From Pusillimonas sp. TS35 (GTDB lineage: Bacteria > Pseudomonadota > Gammaproteobacteria > Burkholderiales > Burkholderiaceae_B), in assembly GCF_009857885.1 (NCBI RefSeq), contig NZ_WWER01000001.1, positions 248,001-312,000 of the forward strand: 64,000 nt of DNA. Direction: 5' to 3'. Shown here piece after piece: positions 27,312 to 34,337 of the stretch. Below the pieces are notes generated by a model. That model was not told the DNA's origin. It saw only the letters and a program-made list of their open reading frames with translations, and did no database searches. Position 1 is the first letter of the stretch. Each line of letters opens with the position of its first letter. A program made the position numbers and the translations under genes.

Positions 27312-27638
27312 ATGCAAGCAGGCCATCTAACCGAACGGATCACGATAGAACAGCTTGTCGAAGGTGTAGACCCCATTGGGCAGCCTGTCAGCCAGTGGCA
27401 GCACTACCTCGATGCCTGGGCCGATATTGCGCACCTGTCGGGGCTGGAAACCATCCGGGCCGATGCGCAAGTGTCGCAGGTAAAGACCAGCATCCGTATC
27501 CGCCGCCGCCCTGGGCGCAACGTGAAGGCGTCCATGCGCGTGACGCACGGCACGACCGTCTACAGCATTCAGGCCGTACTGCCTAACCGGCGATCAAACT
27601 ATCTCGACCTTATTTGCACCACGGAGAACCCGCAATGA
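27312..27638 (+). CDS. head-tail adaptor (head closure) protein
   Basis: A 108-residue protein of the phage head-tail joining family (SPP1 gp16/HK97 gp7-like). It begins MQAGHLTERITIEQLVEG and contains WQHYLDAWADIAHLSGLE, IRIRRRPGRNVKASMRV and GTTVYSIQAVLPNRRSNYLDLIC, the pattern of the small beta-barrel adaptor. The ribosome binding site is AGAGGAA. It overlaps the connector gene by an ATGA. In a cf-PICI this protein completes the head so that a helper tail can dock. Confidence 0.85.
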   Translation: MQAGHLTERITIEQLVEGVDPIGQPVSQWQHYLDAWADIAHLSGLETIRADAQVSQVKTSIRIRRRPGRNVKASMRVTHGTTVYSIQAVLPNRRSNYLDLICTTENPQ

Positions 27639-27916
27639 TTACCCTCACCGACGCAAAGCTGCATCTTCGTGTGGATGGCACCGACGAAGACCTGCTGATC
27701 CAATCCATGATCGACGCCTCGACCGTGGCCGCTGCCGACTACCTGAACATGCCGATTGCTGACTTGCTGGCCGACATTCCGACGCCGGTACAGGCTGCAA
27801 TCCTGCTGCAAGTGGGCGACCTGTACGCCAACCGCGAGCGCCAGTCCGAGAAGCCGTATTTCGGCAACGCGACCTATGAACGGCTGCTCAATCCGTATCG
27901 GGTAATGGCGATGTGA
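27635..27916 (+). CDS. head-tail connector, gp6-like
   Basis: A 93-residue helical connector of the HK97 gp6 family. MITLTDAKLHLRVDGTDEDL followed by LIQSMIDASTVAAADYL and PTPVQAAILLQVGDLYANRE is the family signature, ending near YERLLNPYRVMAM. It is the last gene of the element: 105 nt later comes the attR repeat. No tail gene follows, which is the key point for the satellite interpretation. Confidence 0.9.
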   Translation: MITLTDAKLHLRVDGTDEDLLIQSMIDASTVAAADYLNMPIADLLADIPTPVQAAILLQVGDLYANRERQSEKPYFGNATYERLLNPYRVMAM

Positions 27917-28021
27917 TTCCCTCTTTTCCAATCTCTACCAGAGCGGGAAACGGGAACATAACAGGGTACTCGACAGGCATGTGTGGCGTAGAATCAACGT
28001 TTATGCGGCTTTCGCGCAACA

Positions 28022-28044
28022 GTTCAATTCCCGCCGACCCACCA
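28022..28044 (+). repeat. attR: copy of the ssrA 3' end
   Basis: gttcaattcccgccgac then ccacca: identical to the ssrA 3' end at 17129-17152 except for one missing T. It marks the right end of the satellite. Confidence 0.85.
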
Positions 28045-28050
28045 ATACTG

Positions 28051-28084
28051 AAACCCCAACCGTTCTCGGTTGGGGTTTTTTATT
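28051..28084 (+). terminator. terminator-like hairpin, also a repeat
   Basis: The arms aaccccaaccg/cggttggggtt with loop TTCT are followed by tttttatt. The same block, from ccaccaatactg onward, recurs at 30558-30598 with small changes, so this hairpin travels with the attachment-site repeat. Confidence 0.75.
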
Positions 28085-28332
28085 GCCTGATCGCGCCGCC
28101 TCCCGCGTGTTGTTGGGGCTTCCTGCGGAAGCCTGCGGACTTCGCCGGTCCGCTCTCGACCCGTTTCTGGGCATTTTCCACTCTCTCCGGGCCATTCCTC
28201 GCTCCGACCTCGCTCCCTGAAACTAGCCCGAAGTCCGCAAAGGCCGAAATTCAGACCTATACAGATCAAAGAGTTACGCGCGGACGAATCAAGCGGTTGG
28301 ATTGCGGCATTGGTGGCAAAAGAAACAAAGAC

Positions 28333-28380
28333 TGTTGTATTTCGTCGGTACTTATTGACTACTACCGACAAAATACAACA
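28333..28380. promoter_or_regulatory. AbiEi operator-like inverted repeat
   Basis: Two 18-bp arms, tgttgtatttcgtcggta (28333-28350) and its complement with one mismatch (28363-28380), end 10 nt before the abiEi start. AbiEi proteins repress their own operon by binding inverted repeats in its promoter, so this is the expected site. Confidence 0.75.
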
Positions 28381-28390
28381 TCATGGCGAT

Positions 28391-28990
28391 ATGGAAAGCT
28401 CTCACCAGACTATTCTGGATCTCGCTGCCCAACGTGGCCTTATACGCCCGCGCGATCTCAATAAACGCGGGCTGCCGACTGTCGCCCTGACGCGGCTAGT
28501 GCGCCAAGGGCTACTGCAGCGGGTGGGGCGTGGTCTGTACGCGATTCCGAACCGGCCCGTCTCGGAACACGGTGCGCTCGCCGAGTTAGCCCGAACGCAT
28601 CCGCAAGCCATCATTTGCCTGCTATCAGCTCTGCGGCTACATGAACTCACCACGCAGTCGCCTTTCGAGGTCTGGCTGGCGATTCCAAATAAGGCGCGTG
28701 CACCGAAGATGGACCACCCACCGCTACGCATAGTCCGTTTCTCTGGCGCCGCACTGACGGAGGGGATCGAGGAGCGCGTCATAGATGGTGTGCTGGTTCG
28801 CGTGACCAACGTCGATCGGACGGTGGCCGATTGCTTCAAATTCCGCAAGAAGATCGGCCTTGATGTCGCTCTGGAGGCGCTACAAGAAGGCTGGCGCGCC
28901 AAGCGCTTAAGTATGAACGAACTCTGGCGCTATGCCACCCTGTGCCGCGTGGCCAATGTGATGCGCCCATATATGGAAAGCCTGTCATGA
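28391..28990 (+). CDS. abiEi: AbiEi-family antitoxin (type IV TA)
   Basis: A 199-residue antitoxin and autorepressor of the AbiE abortive-infection system. The N-terminal winged HTH covers about residues 5-55 (LDLAAQRGLIRPRDLNKRG, then LVRQGLLQRVGRGLYAIP). The C-terminal antitoxin domain contains HPQAIICLLSALRLHELTTQ and NVDRTVADCFKFRKKIGLD. The start at 28391 directly follows the large inverted repeat. The toxin gene abiEii should overlap the 3' end; only a 29-codon frame is there. It lies just right of the satellite attR. Confidence 0.9.
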   Translation: MESSHQTILDLAAQRGLIRPRDLNKRGLPTVALTRLVRQGLLQRVGRGLYAIPNRPVSEHGALAELARTHPQAIICLLSALRLHELTTQSPFEVWLAIPNKARAPKMDHPPLRIVRFSGAALTEGIEERVIDGVLVRVTNVDRTVADCFKFRKKIGLDVALEALQEGWRAKRLSMNELWRYATLCRVANVMRPYMESLS

Positions 28991-29076
28991 ATCAATTCAA
29001 TGTGGCGATCAGACCGTCGGCCACTTGCTGGATGCGAACGGCCCGCAGTGACGAAGCTTCGCGCAGGAGTCCATGA
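28987..29076 (+). pseudogene. possible remnant of abiEii start
   Basis: A 29-codon frame begins with an ATGA overlap at the end of abiEi, exactly where abiEii normally starts, and reads MNQFNVAIRPSATCW. The NVA motif is weakly like AbiEii N-termini (often NVAASVR). It then stops. This is weak evidence, but position and overlap support a truncated toxin gene. Confidence 0.3.
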
Positions 29077-29121
29077 AGGCGCTGTTCCGCCGCCAAGCCA
29101 AGGCAATTCCCGAAGATCGGC

Positions 29122-30255
29122 CTACCCTGGTGAGTCGTTCAGCTCGTAGCTGGTGCTGCGTCCACCTGCATCTGATTTCCGCAGGACGCCACGGGCCAGC
29201 AGTTCAGTGATGTCTCGCAGCGCGGTGTCCGGCGAACACTTGGCGATCGCCGCCCATTTGCTGCTGGTGAGCTTGCCTTCGAAGCCATCAAGTAGCCGAT
29301 TGACCAGCTTCACCTGTCGCTTGTTCAGCGGCGCTGAACTGGGTGCAGCCCAGCGCTGCCAGAACCGCGTCTTGGCCAGTACGGCGTCGAGCGTGTGCTG
29401 TGCCTGATCGACGGCCCGATGCAGGGTTTCAAGAAACCAGGCAAGCCACTCGGTGACATCGAGTGATTGCTTCTGGGTGCGTTCCAGGATGTCATAGTAG
29501 GCCTTGCACTCCTGCTGGATCTGCGCCGACAGGCTGTAGAAGCGCTGGGGGCTGCCATCAGCGCGGGCCAGGAACAGGTCGCCGACGGCGCGTGCGATGC
29601 GGCCGTTGCCGTCGTCGAACGGGTGCAGGGTGACGAACCACAAGTGCGCAAGCCCGGCCTTGATCAGCGGCGGCTCGTTTGACGCGCGGTTGGCCCAGTT
29701 GATAAAGCAGTCGGTCTCGGATTGAAGTCGATCGGCCGGCGGCGCTTCGAAATGCACGCGTTGGCGCCCCAGCGGGCCAGAGACCACCTGCATCGGACCG
29801 GTGGCATCGTCACGCCAGCCGCCCACATTGATCCGGACAAGGCCCGAGTAGCCGGTGGGGAAGAGCGCAGCGTGCCAGCCAAACAACCGTTCCCGCGACA
29901 CCGACGCATGGCAGTTGGCGGTCGCGTCGAGCACCATCTCGACCACGCCTTCGACGTGACGGTCCACCGGGGCCAGGGCACCGATGTCGACGCCGAGGCG
30001 GCGGGCGATGGAGGAGCGCACAGACTCGACGTTGAGCTGTTCGCCCTCGATCTCGCTGGTCTTGATGACGTCCTCGGTCAGCGCCGACAGGCTGGCCTGG
30101 TCGCGCAGAGCCATTCCGACATCGGCCAGTCGTCCCATCAACAGACCCTGGGCGCGGCTGACGTCGGCCAACGTCTGGGCCAGGGCAGCCAGGTCGTAGC
30201 GCCAACTTGGCCAGTCGCTGGCCTGCCAGATGTAGGCGTAATCTCCGCTTTTCAT
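29122..30255 (-). CDS. Fic family protein (DUF4172-Fic)
   Basis: A 377-residue putative AMP-transferase. The N-terminal DUF4172-like region (about 1-60) is followed by an inhibitory-helix motif TSEIEG (matching [S/T]xxxE[G/N], about residue 65) that keeps Fic enzymes off. The Fic core has LHPFDDGNGRIARAVGD around residue 209, with catalytic His and phosphate loop intact. A C-terminal winged-helix-like domain follows (LNKRQVKLVNRLLDGFEGKL, then AIAKCSPDTALRDITELLARG). The start MKSGDYAYIW is assigned at 30255; its codon lies in the loop of a 10-bp palindrome. Confidence 0.9.
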   Translation of the reverse strand: MKSGDYAYIWQASDWPSWRYDLAALAQTLADVSRAQGLLMGRLADVGMALRDQASLSALTEDVIKTSEIEGEQLNVESVRSSIARRLGVDIGALAPVDRHVEGVVEMVLDATANCHASVSRERLFGWHAALFPTGYSGLVRINVGGWRDDATGPMQVVSGPLGRQRVHFEAPPADRLQSETDCFINWANRASNEPPLIKAGLAHLWFVTLHPFDDGNGRIARAVGDLFLARADGSPQRFYSLSAQIQQECKAYYDILERTQKQSLDVTEWLAWFLETLHRAVDQAQHTLDAVLAKTRFWQRWAAPSSAPLNKRQVKLVNRLLDGFEGKLTSSKWAAIAKCSPDTALRDITELLARGVLRKSDAGGRSTSYELNDSPG

Positions 30256-30265
30256 GCGGAGATTA
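30239..30265. promoter_or_regulatory. palindrome containing the fic start codon
   Basis: The arms taatctccgc and gcggagatta (10 bp, perfect) flank a 7-nt loop that contains the ATG of the fic gene on the minus strand. A bound repressor or an RNA hairpin here would block initiation. Its spacing equals that of the second palindrome at 30296-30316. Confidence 0.65.
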
Positions 30266-30295
30266 TGGGCCATATTCTCCGCAAGCGCAAGATAT

Positions 30296-30316
30296 TCGCC
30301 GCACATCATGCGGCGA
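30296..30316. promoter_or_regulatory. second fic operator-like palindrome
   Basis: tcgccgc-acatcat-gcggcga: 7-bp arms with the same 7-nt spacing as the start-codon palindrome. Additional half-sites resembling GCGGMGA lie between and beyond the two (near 30277-30285 and 30329-30337), suggesting cooperative binding, perhaps by the HTH tail of Fic itself. Confidence 0.55.
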
Positions 30317-30346
30317 TCGACCGGCCTATTCGCCGCAGCGCTGCCG

Positions 30347-30368
30347 TTGCGGACACGGGTTCGATTCC
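30347..30368 (+). repeat. degenerate ssrA T-arm-like site
   Basis: ttgcggacacgggttcgattcc differs from the ssrA sequence at 17117-17138 at two positions. It may be a decayed attachment site of the fic-bearing segment. Confidence 0.45.
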
Positions 30369-30486
30369 GCAAAGGGGAATGAACTGACCGCATCCTCGGC
30401 AGAGTTGGGCTGCCGACATTGGCAGCCAGTCCGGCGACAAAACCGCTTGAACGTCTGCGCCCTGGAAGGGGATTCCGTTGTTTCCG

Positions 30487-30598
30487 CAGGAGTTCGCGCC
30501 AGCCCGCAGGGCTTGTATTGCGTACATTCAACGCGGTTTGGCACCGGTTACTATCCCACCACCAATACTGAAACCCCAACCACTCTCGGTTGGGGTTT
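30487..30598 (+). repeat. island-boundary repeat
   Basis: The left part (30487-30556, around gcccgcagggcttgtattgc) recurs at 31352-31425, and the right part (from caccaatactg) recurs at 28041-28080 with its hairpin. The join ggttactatcccaccacca resembles a decayed ssrA T arm and CCA end. It appears to be a composite junction between two integrated segments. Confidence 0.6.
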
Positions 30599-30649
30599 GT
30601 TCTTATGTGCTCCCGCCAGGCCCCGCGAACATGCGCGGAACGCGCCAGC

Positions 30650-30847
30650 ACACCAAAAGACATCTGGGTCGTCTGGGCTTTGTCTGCAATTTACGACTTG
30701 CCGCTGGGCAACACACTGACCTTCAAGGGCGGCACATCGCTGACCAAGGTGTACAAGGTCGTTGAACGCTTCTCTGAAGACATCGATCTGACTTACGACA
30801 TCCGCGAGCTGGTGCCGGAGCCTGTCCAGATTCCCGGAACGCGGCAG
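30650..30847 (+). pseudogene. abiEii toxin fragment (nucleotidyltransferase)
   Basis: About 66 residues from the core of an AbiEii-type nucleotidyltransferase toxin: PKDIWVVWALSAIYDLP, then LTFKGGTSLTKVYKVVERF and SEDIDLTYDIREL. The GGTSL and SEDID motifs form the NTase active site. Both ends are missing: no start is seen before it, and the sequence loses similarity after about 30847. It is 1.7 kb from abiEi, in a different segment of the island stack, so it is not simply that antitoxin's partner. Confidence 0.75.
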
Positions 30848-30987
30848 CTAACCGTTGCTCCGAATCTCAGCCAATGTCTACTTTACAGGGGGCTTACGGT
30901 AAGACGGGCTTTATTCATGGATTTAGCCTATGCTGATAAGCAGGCGACTGCAAATGTGCTTTCGCCGAATGACACTGAGGTATTGAA

Positions 30988-31152
30988 ATGGATAAGAAAG
31001 ACAAAGCCCCCGAGAAAGCGAAGTCAGTAGCCGCGACACCAGCTCTGAAACCGGCTCGCTGGCCCGGACAGGGGACGAGTGGTGGTATTAAGAGCGCGAG
31101 GTCAGGGCACGACCGAAAGACGACAGGGCGGGGCGCCGCGCGCGGCAGGTGA
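30988..31152 (+). CDS. possible small basic protein
   Basis: A 54-codon frame behind a GAGG, reading MDKKDKAPEKAKSVAATPAL and ending in an arginine/glycine-rich tail. It has no similarity that I recognise and could be chance in degraded DNA. The rest of 30848-31350 has no visible gene. Confidence 0.2.
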   Translation: MDKKDKAPEKAKSVAATPALKPARWPGQGTSGGIKSARSGHDRKTTGRGAARGR

Positions 31153-31351
31153 GCCTCGCGGCTCATAGATGCTTTATCCATTGCTTGGGCTGATCTGGGC
31201 TTCACCATCGGCTCAAACGCTGCAACCTGACCGCCCAGCACCCGGACGACTTCATCTACTGGATCTGCACGCCGCCCGAGTGTGCGAGGCGGTTGCCAGC
31301 CATCGCCGATTGCTGAAGAACTCGCCCAAGACTGTTTTCGATTGAGTTCGC

Positions 31352-31425
31352 AATGGTTCGCAGCAGCCCGCAGGGCTTGTATTGCGTACATCCAACGCGG
31401 TTTTGCACCGGTTACTATCCCACAC
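31352..31425 (+). repeat. island-boundary repeat, second copy
   Basis: Diverged copy of 30487-30554 (shared cagcccgcagggcttgtat and caccggttactatccca). It abuts the sequence that matches the region downstream of ssrA, so it marks the right edge of the island stack. Confidence 0.65.
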
Positions 31426-31535
31426 CATATTATCTGGGGTAAAAGCCTTCAAAAACCCGCATGAGCACTAGCTATGCGGGTTTTTTATTGCCAATTTCAT
31501 CCAATCCAATCCATTAAAAACCAGCTAGGTTTCGG
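31425..31535 (+). repeat. ssrA-downstream repeat, right copy
   Basis: Diverged copy of 17150-17263, including the hairpin aaacccgcat/atgcgggttt (31453-31483) that terminates ssrA. It is either the original chromosomal sequence after ssrA, displaced by insertions, or the left flank of a further element that has lost its integrase. Confidence 0.75.
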
Positions 31536-31559
31536 GGTCGGAATGCTCGGGAAGGCGCG

Positions 31560-32339
31560 CTATCGCTCGAGCCCCTGTACGATACATTTCGCCAGTTTCA
31601 GCAACGGGCGATGCAGTCTTTGCTCTACATCCATCATGGCTTCGCGACCTGACACGCTGACATTCAGTACGTGAACCGGATAATCGTCGAATACAAGCGG
31701 TGTAGCCAATGCCGATACCTCGGGTTGCCACGATGCCGCGCAGTAGCCTTGAGCGGCCACATTCTTCACTGCTTCCTTGATTTCCGCTTCGAGCTTCTTC
31801 CATTCACCGGCACGTCGGGCGCGCAGATGCGACATGATTTCTTCACGCTCCGCATTCGGTACTGCTGCAAGGTATGCCCGGCCAAGCGATGTGAGTTCGA
31901 TGGGCACCCGCAGCCCCGCGACCACGTTGCGCAGCGACACCTTGCGGTTGTACCTGACGGATTCCAGGTAAATCATTTCATCGCGATCCCGGGTCGCCAG
32001 GCCGACATTAATACGGAGTTCTTCGGCGGTAGCGCGCATGAGTGGTGCGGCAATCCGTAACAAAGGCGACCCTGCCCGCATAGCCTGTCCAAAACTGAGG
32101 AGCGGAGCAGCCAGGCGGTAAGCGCGCTCGATACGATCGTAATCGAGCATGCCCGCGCGAACGAGCGTCTGCGTAAGCCGGCTGACGGTGGCAGTGGAGA
32201 GGCCCGTACGATCGGCAAGCTCGCTGTTTCCCAGCAGGCCCGCGCCAGGACGAAACGCACGCAGTATTTCGATTCCGCGCAGCAACGAACGGTTCTGGGC
32301 GGGCATTGTCAGCCGCAGCGACTCTTCTTTCCTGGCCAT
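31560..32339 (-). CDS. IclR-family transcriptional regulator
   Basis: A 259-residue regulator. The N-terminal winged HTH contains SLLRGIEILRAF, LGNSELADRTGLSTATVSRL and GMLDYDRIERAYRLA. The C-terminal effector-binding domain includes GLATRDRDEMIYLESVRYN, VPIELTSLGRAYLAA and GYCAASWQPEVSALATPL. The start at 32339 has AAGGAGG five bases upstream. It is divergent from the Bug receptor gene with a palindrome between them, so it probably controls that catabolic locus in response to its substrate. Confidence 0.92.
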   Translation of the reverse strand: MARKEESLRLTMPAQNRSLLRGIEILRAFRPGAGLLGNSELADRTGLSTATVSRLTQTLVRAGMLDYDRIERAYRLAAPLLSFGQAMRAGSPLLRIAAPLMRATAEELRINVGLATRDRDEMIYLESVRYNRKVSLRNVVAGLRVPIELTSLGRAYLAAVPNAEREEIMSHLRARRAGEWKKLEAEIKEAVKNVAAQGYCAASWQPEVSALATPLVFDDYPVHVLNVSVSGREAMMDVEQRLHRPLLKLAKCIVQGLER

Positions 32340-32365
32340 AACGTCCTCCTTTTCCATCAGGTTTT

Positions 32366-32386
32366 CAATTTCACAGAGTGAAATTG
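32366..32386. promoter_or_regulatory. probable IclR operator
   Basis: caatttcac-aga-gtgaaattg: perfect 9-bp arms with a 3-nt centre, 27 nt upstream of the iclR-type gene and 108 nt upstream of the receptor gene. Size and placement suit an IclR-family dimer site. Confidence 0.65.
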
Positions 32387-32493
32387 CGATGCGCTCATGC
32401 CGTAGTTTAGCTTCTACACTGAACTGACTTGATTTCGGGTCGGTGCATGCTTGCCAGGCCGAGACACCATAACTATTACCAAGGAGAAAAAAC

Positions 32494-33483
32494 GTGAGAA
32501 CGAGATTTATTTCAGTCATAGGCCGCCTTGTAATCATGGCGTTTGCGACGGCAGCATGTGCCGCGGGGGCGACGCCCGCATCCGCGGCCTTTCCCGAGCA
32601 TCCGGTTCGCATAGTCGTTCCTTTCGCACCCGGCGGAGGGACGGATCTTATCTCCCGCCTCCTGGGAGATGGCATGTCCAAGGCGCTTGGCCAGCCAGTG
32701 ATCGTCGAGAACAAGCCGGGTGCTGGAACAACGATTGGATCGGAGGAGGTGGCGCGCAGCAAGCCTGATGGCTACACCCTGCTGATGGCCACCTTCGCTC
32801 ATGCAATCAACCCTAGCTTGCGCACTAACCTGCCCTACGATACGAACAAGGCATTCGCGCCGGTGATTCTGGTGGGGCATTCGCCCAGCGTGCTAGTGGT
32901 CCGTCCGGATAGCCCCTTCAAGTCTGTTCGAGATCTGCTTGATGCGGCTAAGAAGGCGCCTGGAACCGTTACGTATGCGTCTCAGGGCGTAGGAACTTCG
33001 GCGCACCTTGCAGGCGAACTGCTTGAGAAGCTCGGCAAGGTAGACATGTCACATGTTCCTTATCGCGGCGCTGGCCCGGCGCTCAATGATTTGCTCGGCG
33101 GCCATGTCGACATGATGTTTGGCACAGCGGCAGCGGTTGGATCAGCGCTCCAGGCAGGTACCTTGCGTGCCCTGGCAGTCACAACAGCCCAGCGATCGCC
33201 CGCCCTTGCTGATATACCCACCATTGCCGAAGAGGGCCTTGCTGGATATGTGTTGGACAGCTGGTATGGCCTGTATGCGCCTGCCGGTACGCCGTCGGAA
33301 GTGATCGCTCGCCTGAACAAGGCGGCGACCGAAGCGGCTCAGGCCGATGCATTTATCAGCAAGGTACAGCATGAAGGGTTGATGGTGACCCCGGGCACCC
33401 CTGAAGAGCTGGATAAGTACGTGAAGAGCGAACAGCGCCGATGGGCTGACATCGTCGCTTCAAGCAACATTTCCTCTAATTGA
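32494..33483 (+). CDS. Bug-family (TctC) substrate-binding protein
   Basis: A 329-residue periplasmic binding protein of tripartite tricarboxylate-type uptake, of which Bordetella relatives have very many. A signal peptide ends near ASAAFPEHP. Mature motifs are FPEHPVRIVVPFAPGGGTD, VVENKPGAGTTIGSEEVA-like IVENKPGAGTT, YASQGVGTSAHLAGE, VPYRGAGPALNDLLGGHVD and ADIPTIAEEGLAGY. It starts with GTG behind AAGGAG. No TctA/TctB genes are nearby, so it must share a membrane pair or act as a sensor. The ligand is probably a carboxylic acid used by the next genes. Confidence 0.92.
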   Translation: MRTRFISVIGRLVIMAFATAACAAGATPASAAFPEHPVRIVVPFAPGGGTDLISRLLGDGMSKALGQPVIVENKPGAGTTIGSEEVARSKPDGYTLLMATFAHAINPSLRTNLPYDTNKAFAPVILVGHSPSVLVVRPDSPFKSVRDLLDAAKKAPGTVTYASQGVGTSAHLAGELLEKLGKVDMSHVPYRGAGPALNDLLGGHVDMMFGTAAAVGSALQAGTLRALAVTTAQRSPALADIPTIAEEGLAGYVLDSWYGLYAPAGTPSEVIARLNKAATEAAQADAFISKVQHEGLMVTPGTPEELDKYVKSEQRRWADIVASSNISSN

Positions 33484-33516
33484 TCCAAACAGACGCCGCA
33501 AAAAGCGGGAAATTTC

Positions 33517-34332
33517 ATGACTGAAGAACTAATCAAGCTGGATATACAGTCCGGCATCGCGACCATTTATTTGAACCGGCCTGGGAAACGCAATGCTTTC
33601 AGCGATGATATGCGCGCTCAATACATTGCAGTTCTTCAGGAAGTTACTACCAACCGTGCGGTTCGGGCTGTTGTCTTGACGGGCAACGGCAAGGGGTTTT
33701 GTGCGGGCGGCGATGTCGCTGGAATGGAAAAGCGCATGCAAGCCGACCCCGGCGACGTCGGCTTCAATGGATGGACGCGCCAGCAGTACGTCCATCAATG
33801 TGTTTCGCTGCTGCATTCCATGCCGAAACCAACAATTGCGGCTGTCAACGGCGCTGCCTCGGGCCTCGGGGCGGATACAGCCATCAGCTGTGATTTTGTG
33901 CTGGCCAGCGAGGCTGCTTCGTTTACCTGGTCCTACATCAATCGGGGCCTGATTCCAGATGGAGGCGGTCTTTACTTCCTGCCGCGCCGCGTAGGCTTGG
34001 CCAAGGCAAAAGATCTCATTTTCAGTGGACGAAAAGTAGATGCCGCCGAAGCCTTGCAGCTCGGGATTGCAGATAGAGTGGTCGGGCACGATGGCTTGCT
34101 GTCGGCCGCATGGCGCTGGGCGGAGGATCTAAGTAGCGGCTCGGCCACTGCGCTGGCCTTGGGCAAGACAATCCTGAACCAGACATTTGAATTGAGCGCC
34201 AACCAGGTGTTTGCACAAGGCAGCCAGGCGCAGGCGGTTTGCTATACGACGCGAGAGCACAAACAAGCGGTACAGGCGTTCCTGAAACAGAGAGATGAGC
34301 GCCGCGCAGCGGTGGCCGAAGAGAAGGCTTGA
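33517..34332 (+). CDS. enoyl-CoA hydratase/isomerase (crotonase)
   Basis: A 271-residue crotonase-fold enzyme acting on a CoA thioester. IYLNRPGKRNAFSDDM starts the fold; GNGKGFCAGGDVAGM and AAVNGAASGLGADTAISCDF form the oxyanion hole. The two catalytic glutamates of classical enoyl-CoA hydratase are not conserved: an Asp replaces the first (GADTA) and Tyr the second (WSYINRG). An Asp in IPDGGGLYFLPRR matches the acid of PaaG-type isomerases, so an isomerase or atypical hydratase is more likely. It lies 33 nt after the receptor gene. Confidence 0.88.
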   Translation: MTEELIKLDIQSGIATIYLNRPGKRNAFSDDMRAQYIAVLQEVTTNRAVRAVVLTGNGKGFCAGGDVAGMEKRMQADPGDVGFNGWTRQQYVHQCVSLLHSMPKPTIAAVNGAASGLGADTAISCDFVLASEAASFTWSYINRGLIPDGGGLYFLPRRVGLAKAKDLIFSGRKVDAAEALQLGIADRVVGHDGLLSAAWRWAEDLSSGSATALALGKTILNQTFELSANQVFAQGSQAQAVCYTTREHKQAVQAFLKQRDERRAAVAEEKA

Positions 34333-34337
34333 CGAAT

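Larger units (their letters stand above)
17130..28044 (+). mobile_element. capsid-forming PICI-like phage satellite
   Basis: A 10.9-kb element bounded by ssrA 3'-end repeats. Order: integrase, three small genes, AlpA-like regulator, HTH protein, primase, a palindrome-rich gap, capsid, prohead protease, portal, HNH, TerS, TerL, head-tail adaptor, head-tail connector, attR. Every gene runs in the plus direction. All genes for building, filling and finishing an HK97-type head are present. No tail, baseplate, lysis, antirepressor or CI-like gene is seen. This matches cf-PICIs, which package their own genome in their own heads and use helper-phage tails. A simple deleted prophage is the alternative, but size, order and intact frames favour a satellite. 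Confidence 0.8.

Noticed and set aside
17153-28044. ordinary prophage, intact or decayed
   Set aside because: No tail, lysis, repressor or late regulator genes are present, while every head gene is intact and att sites follow directly after the connector. A satellite explains this better.
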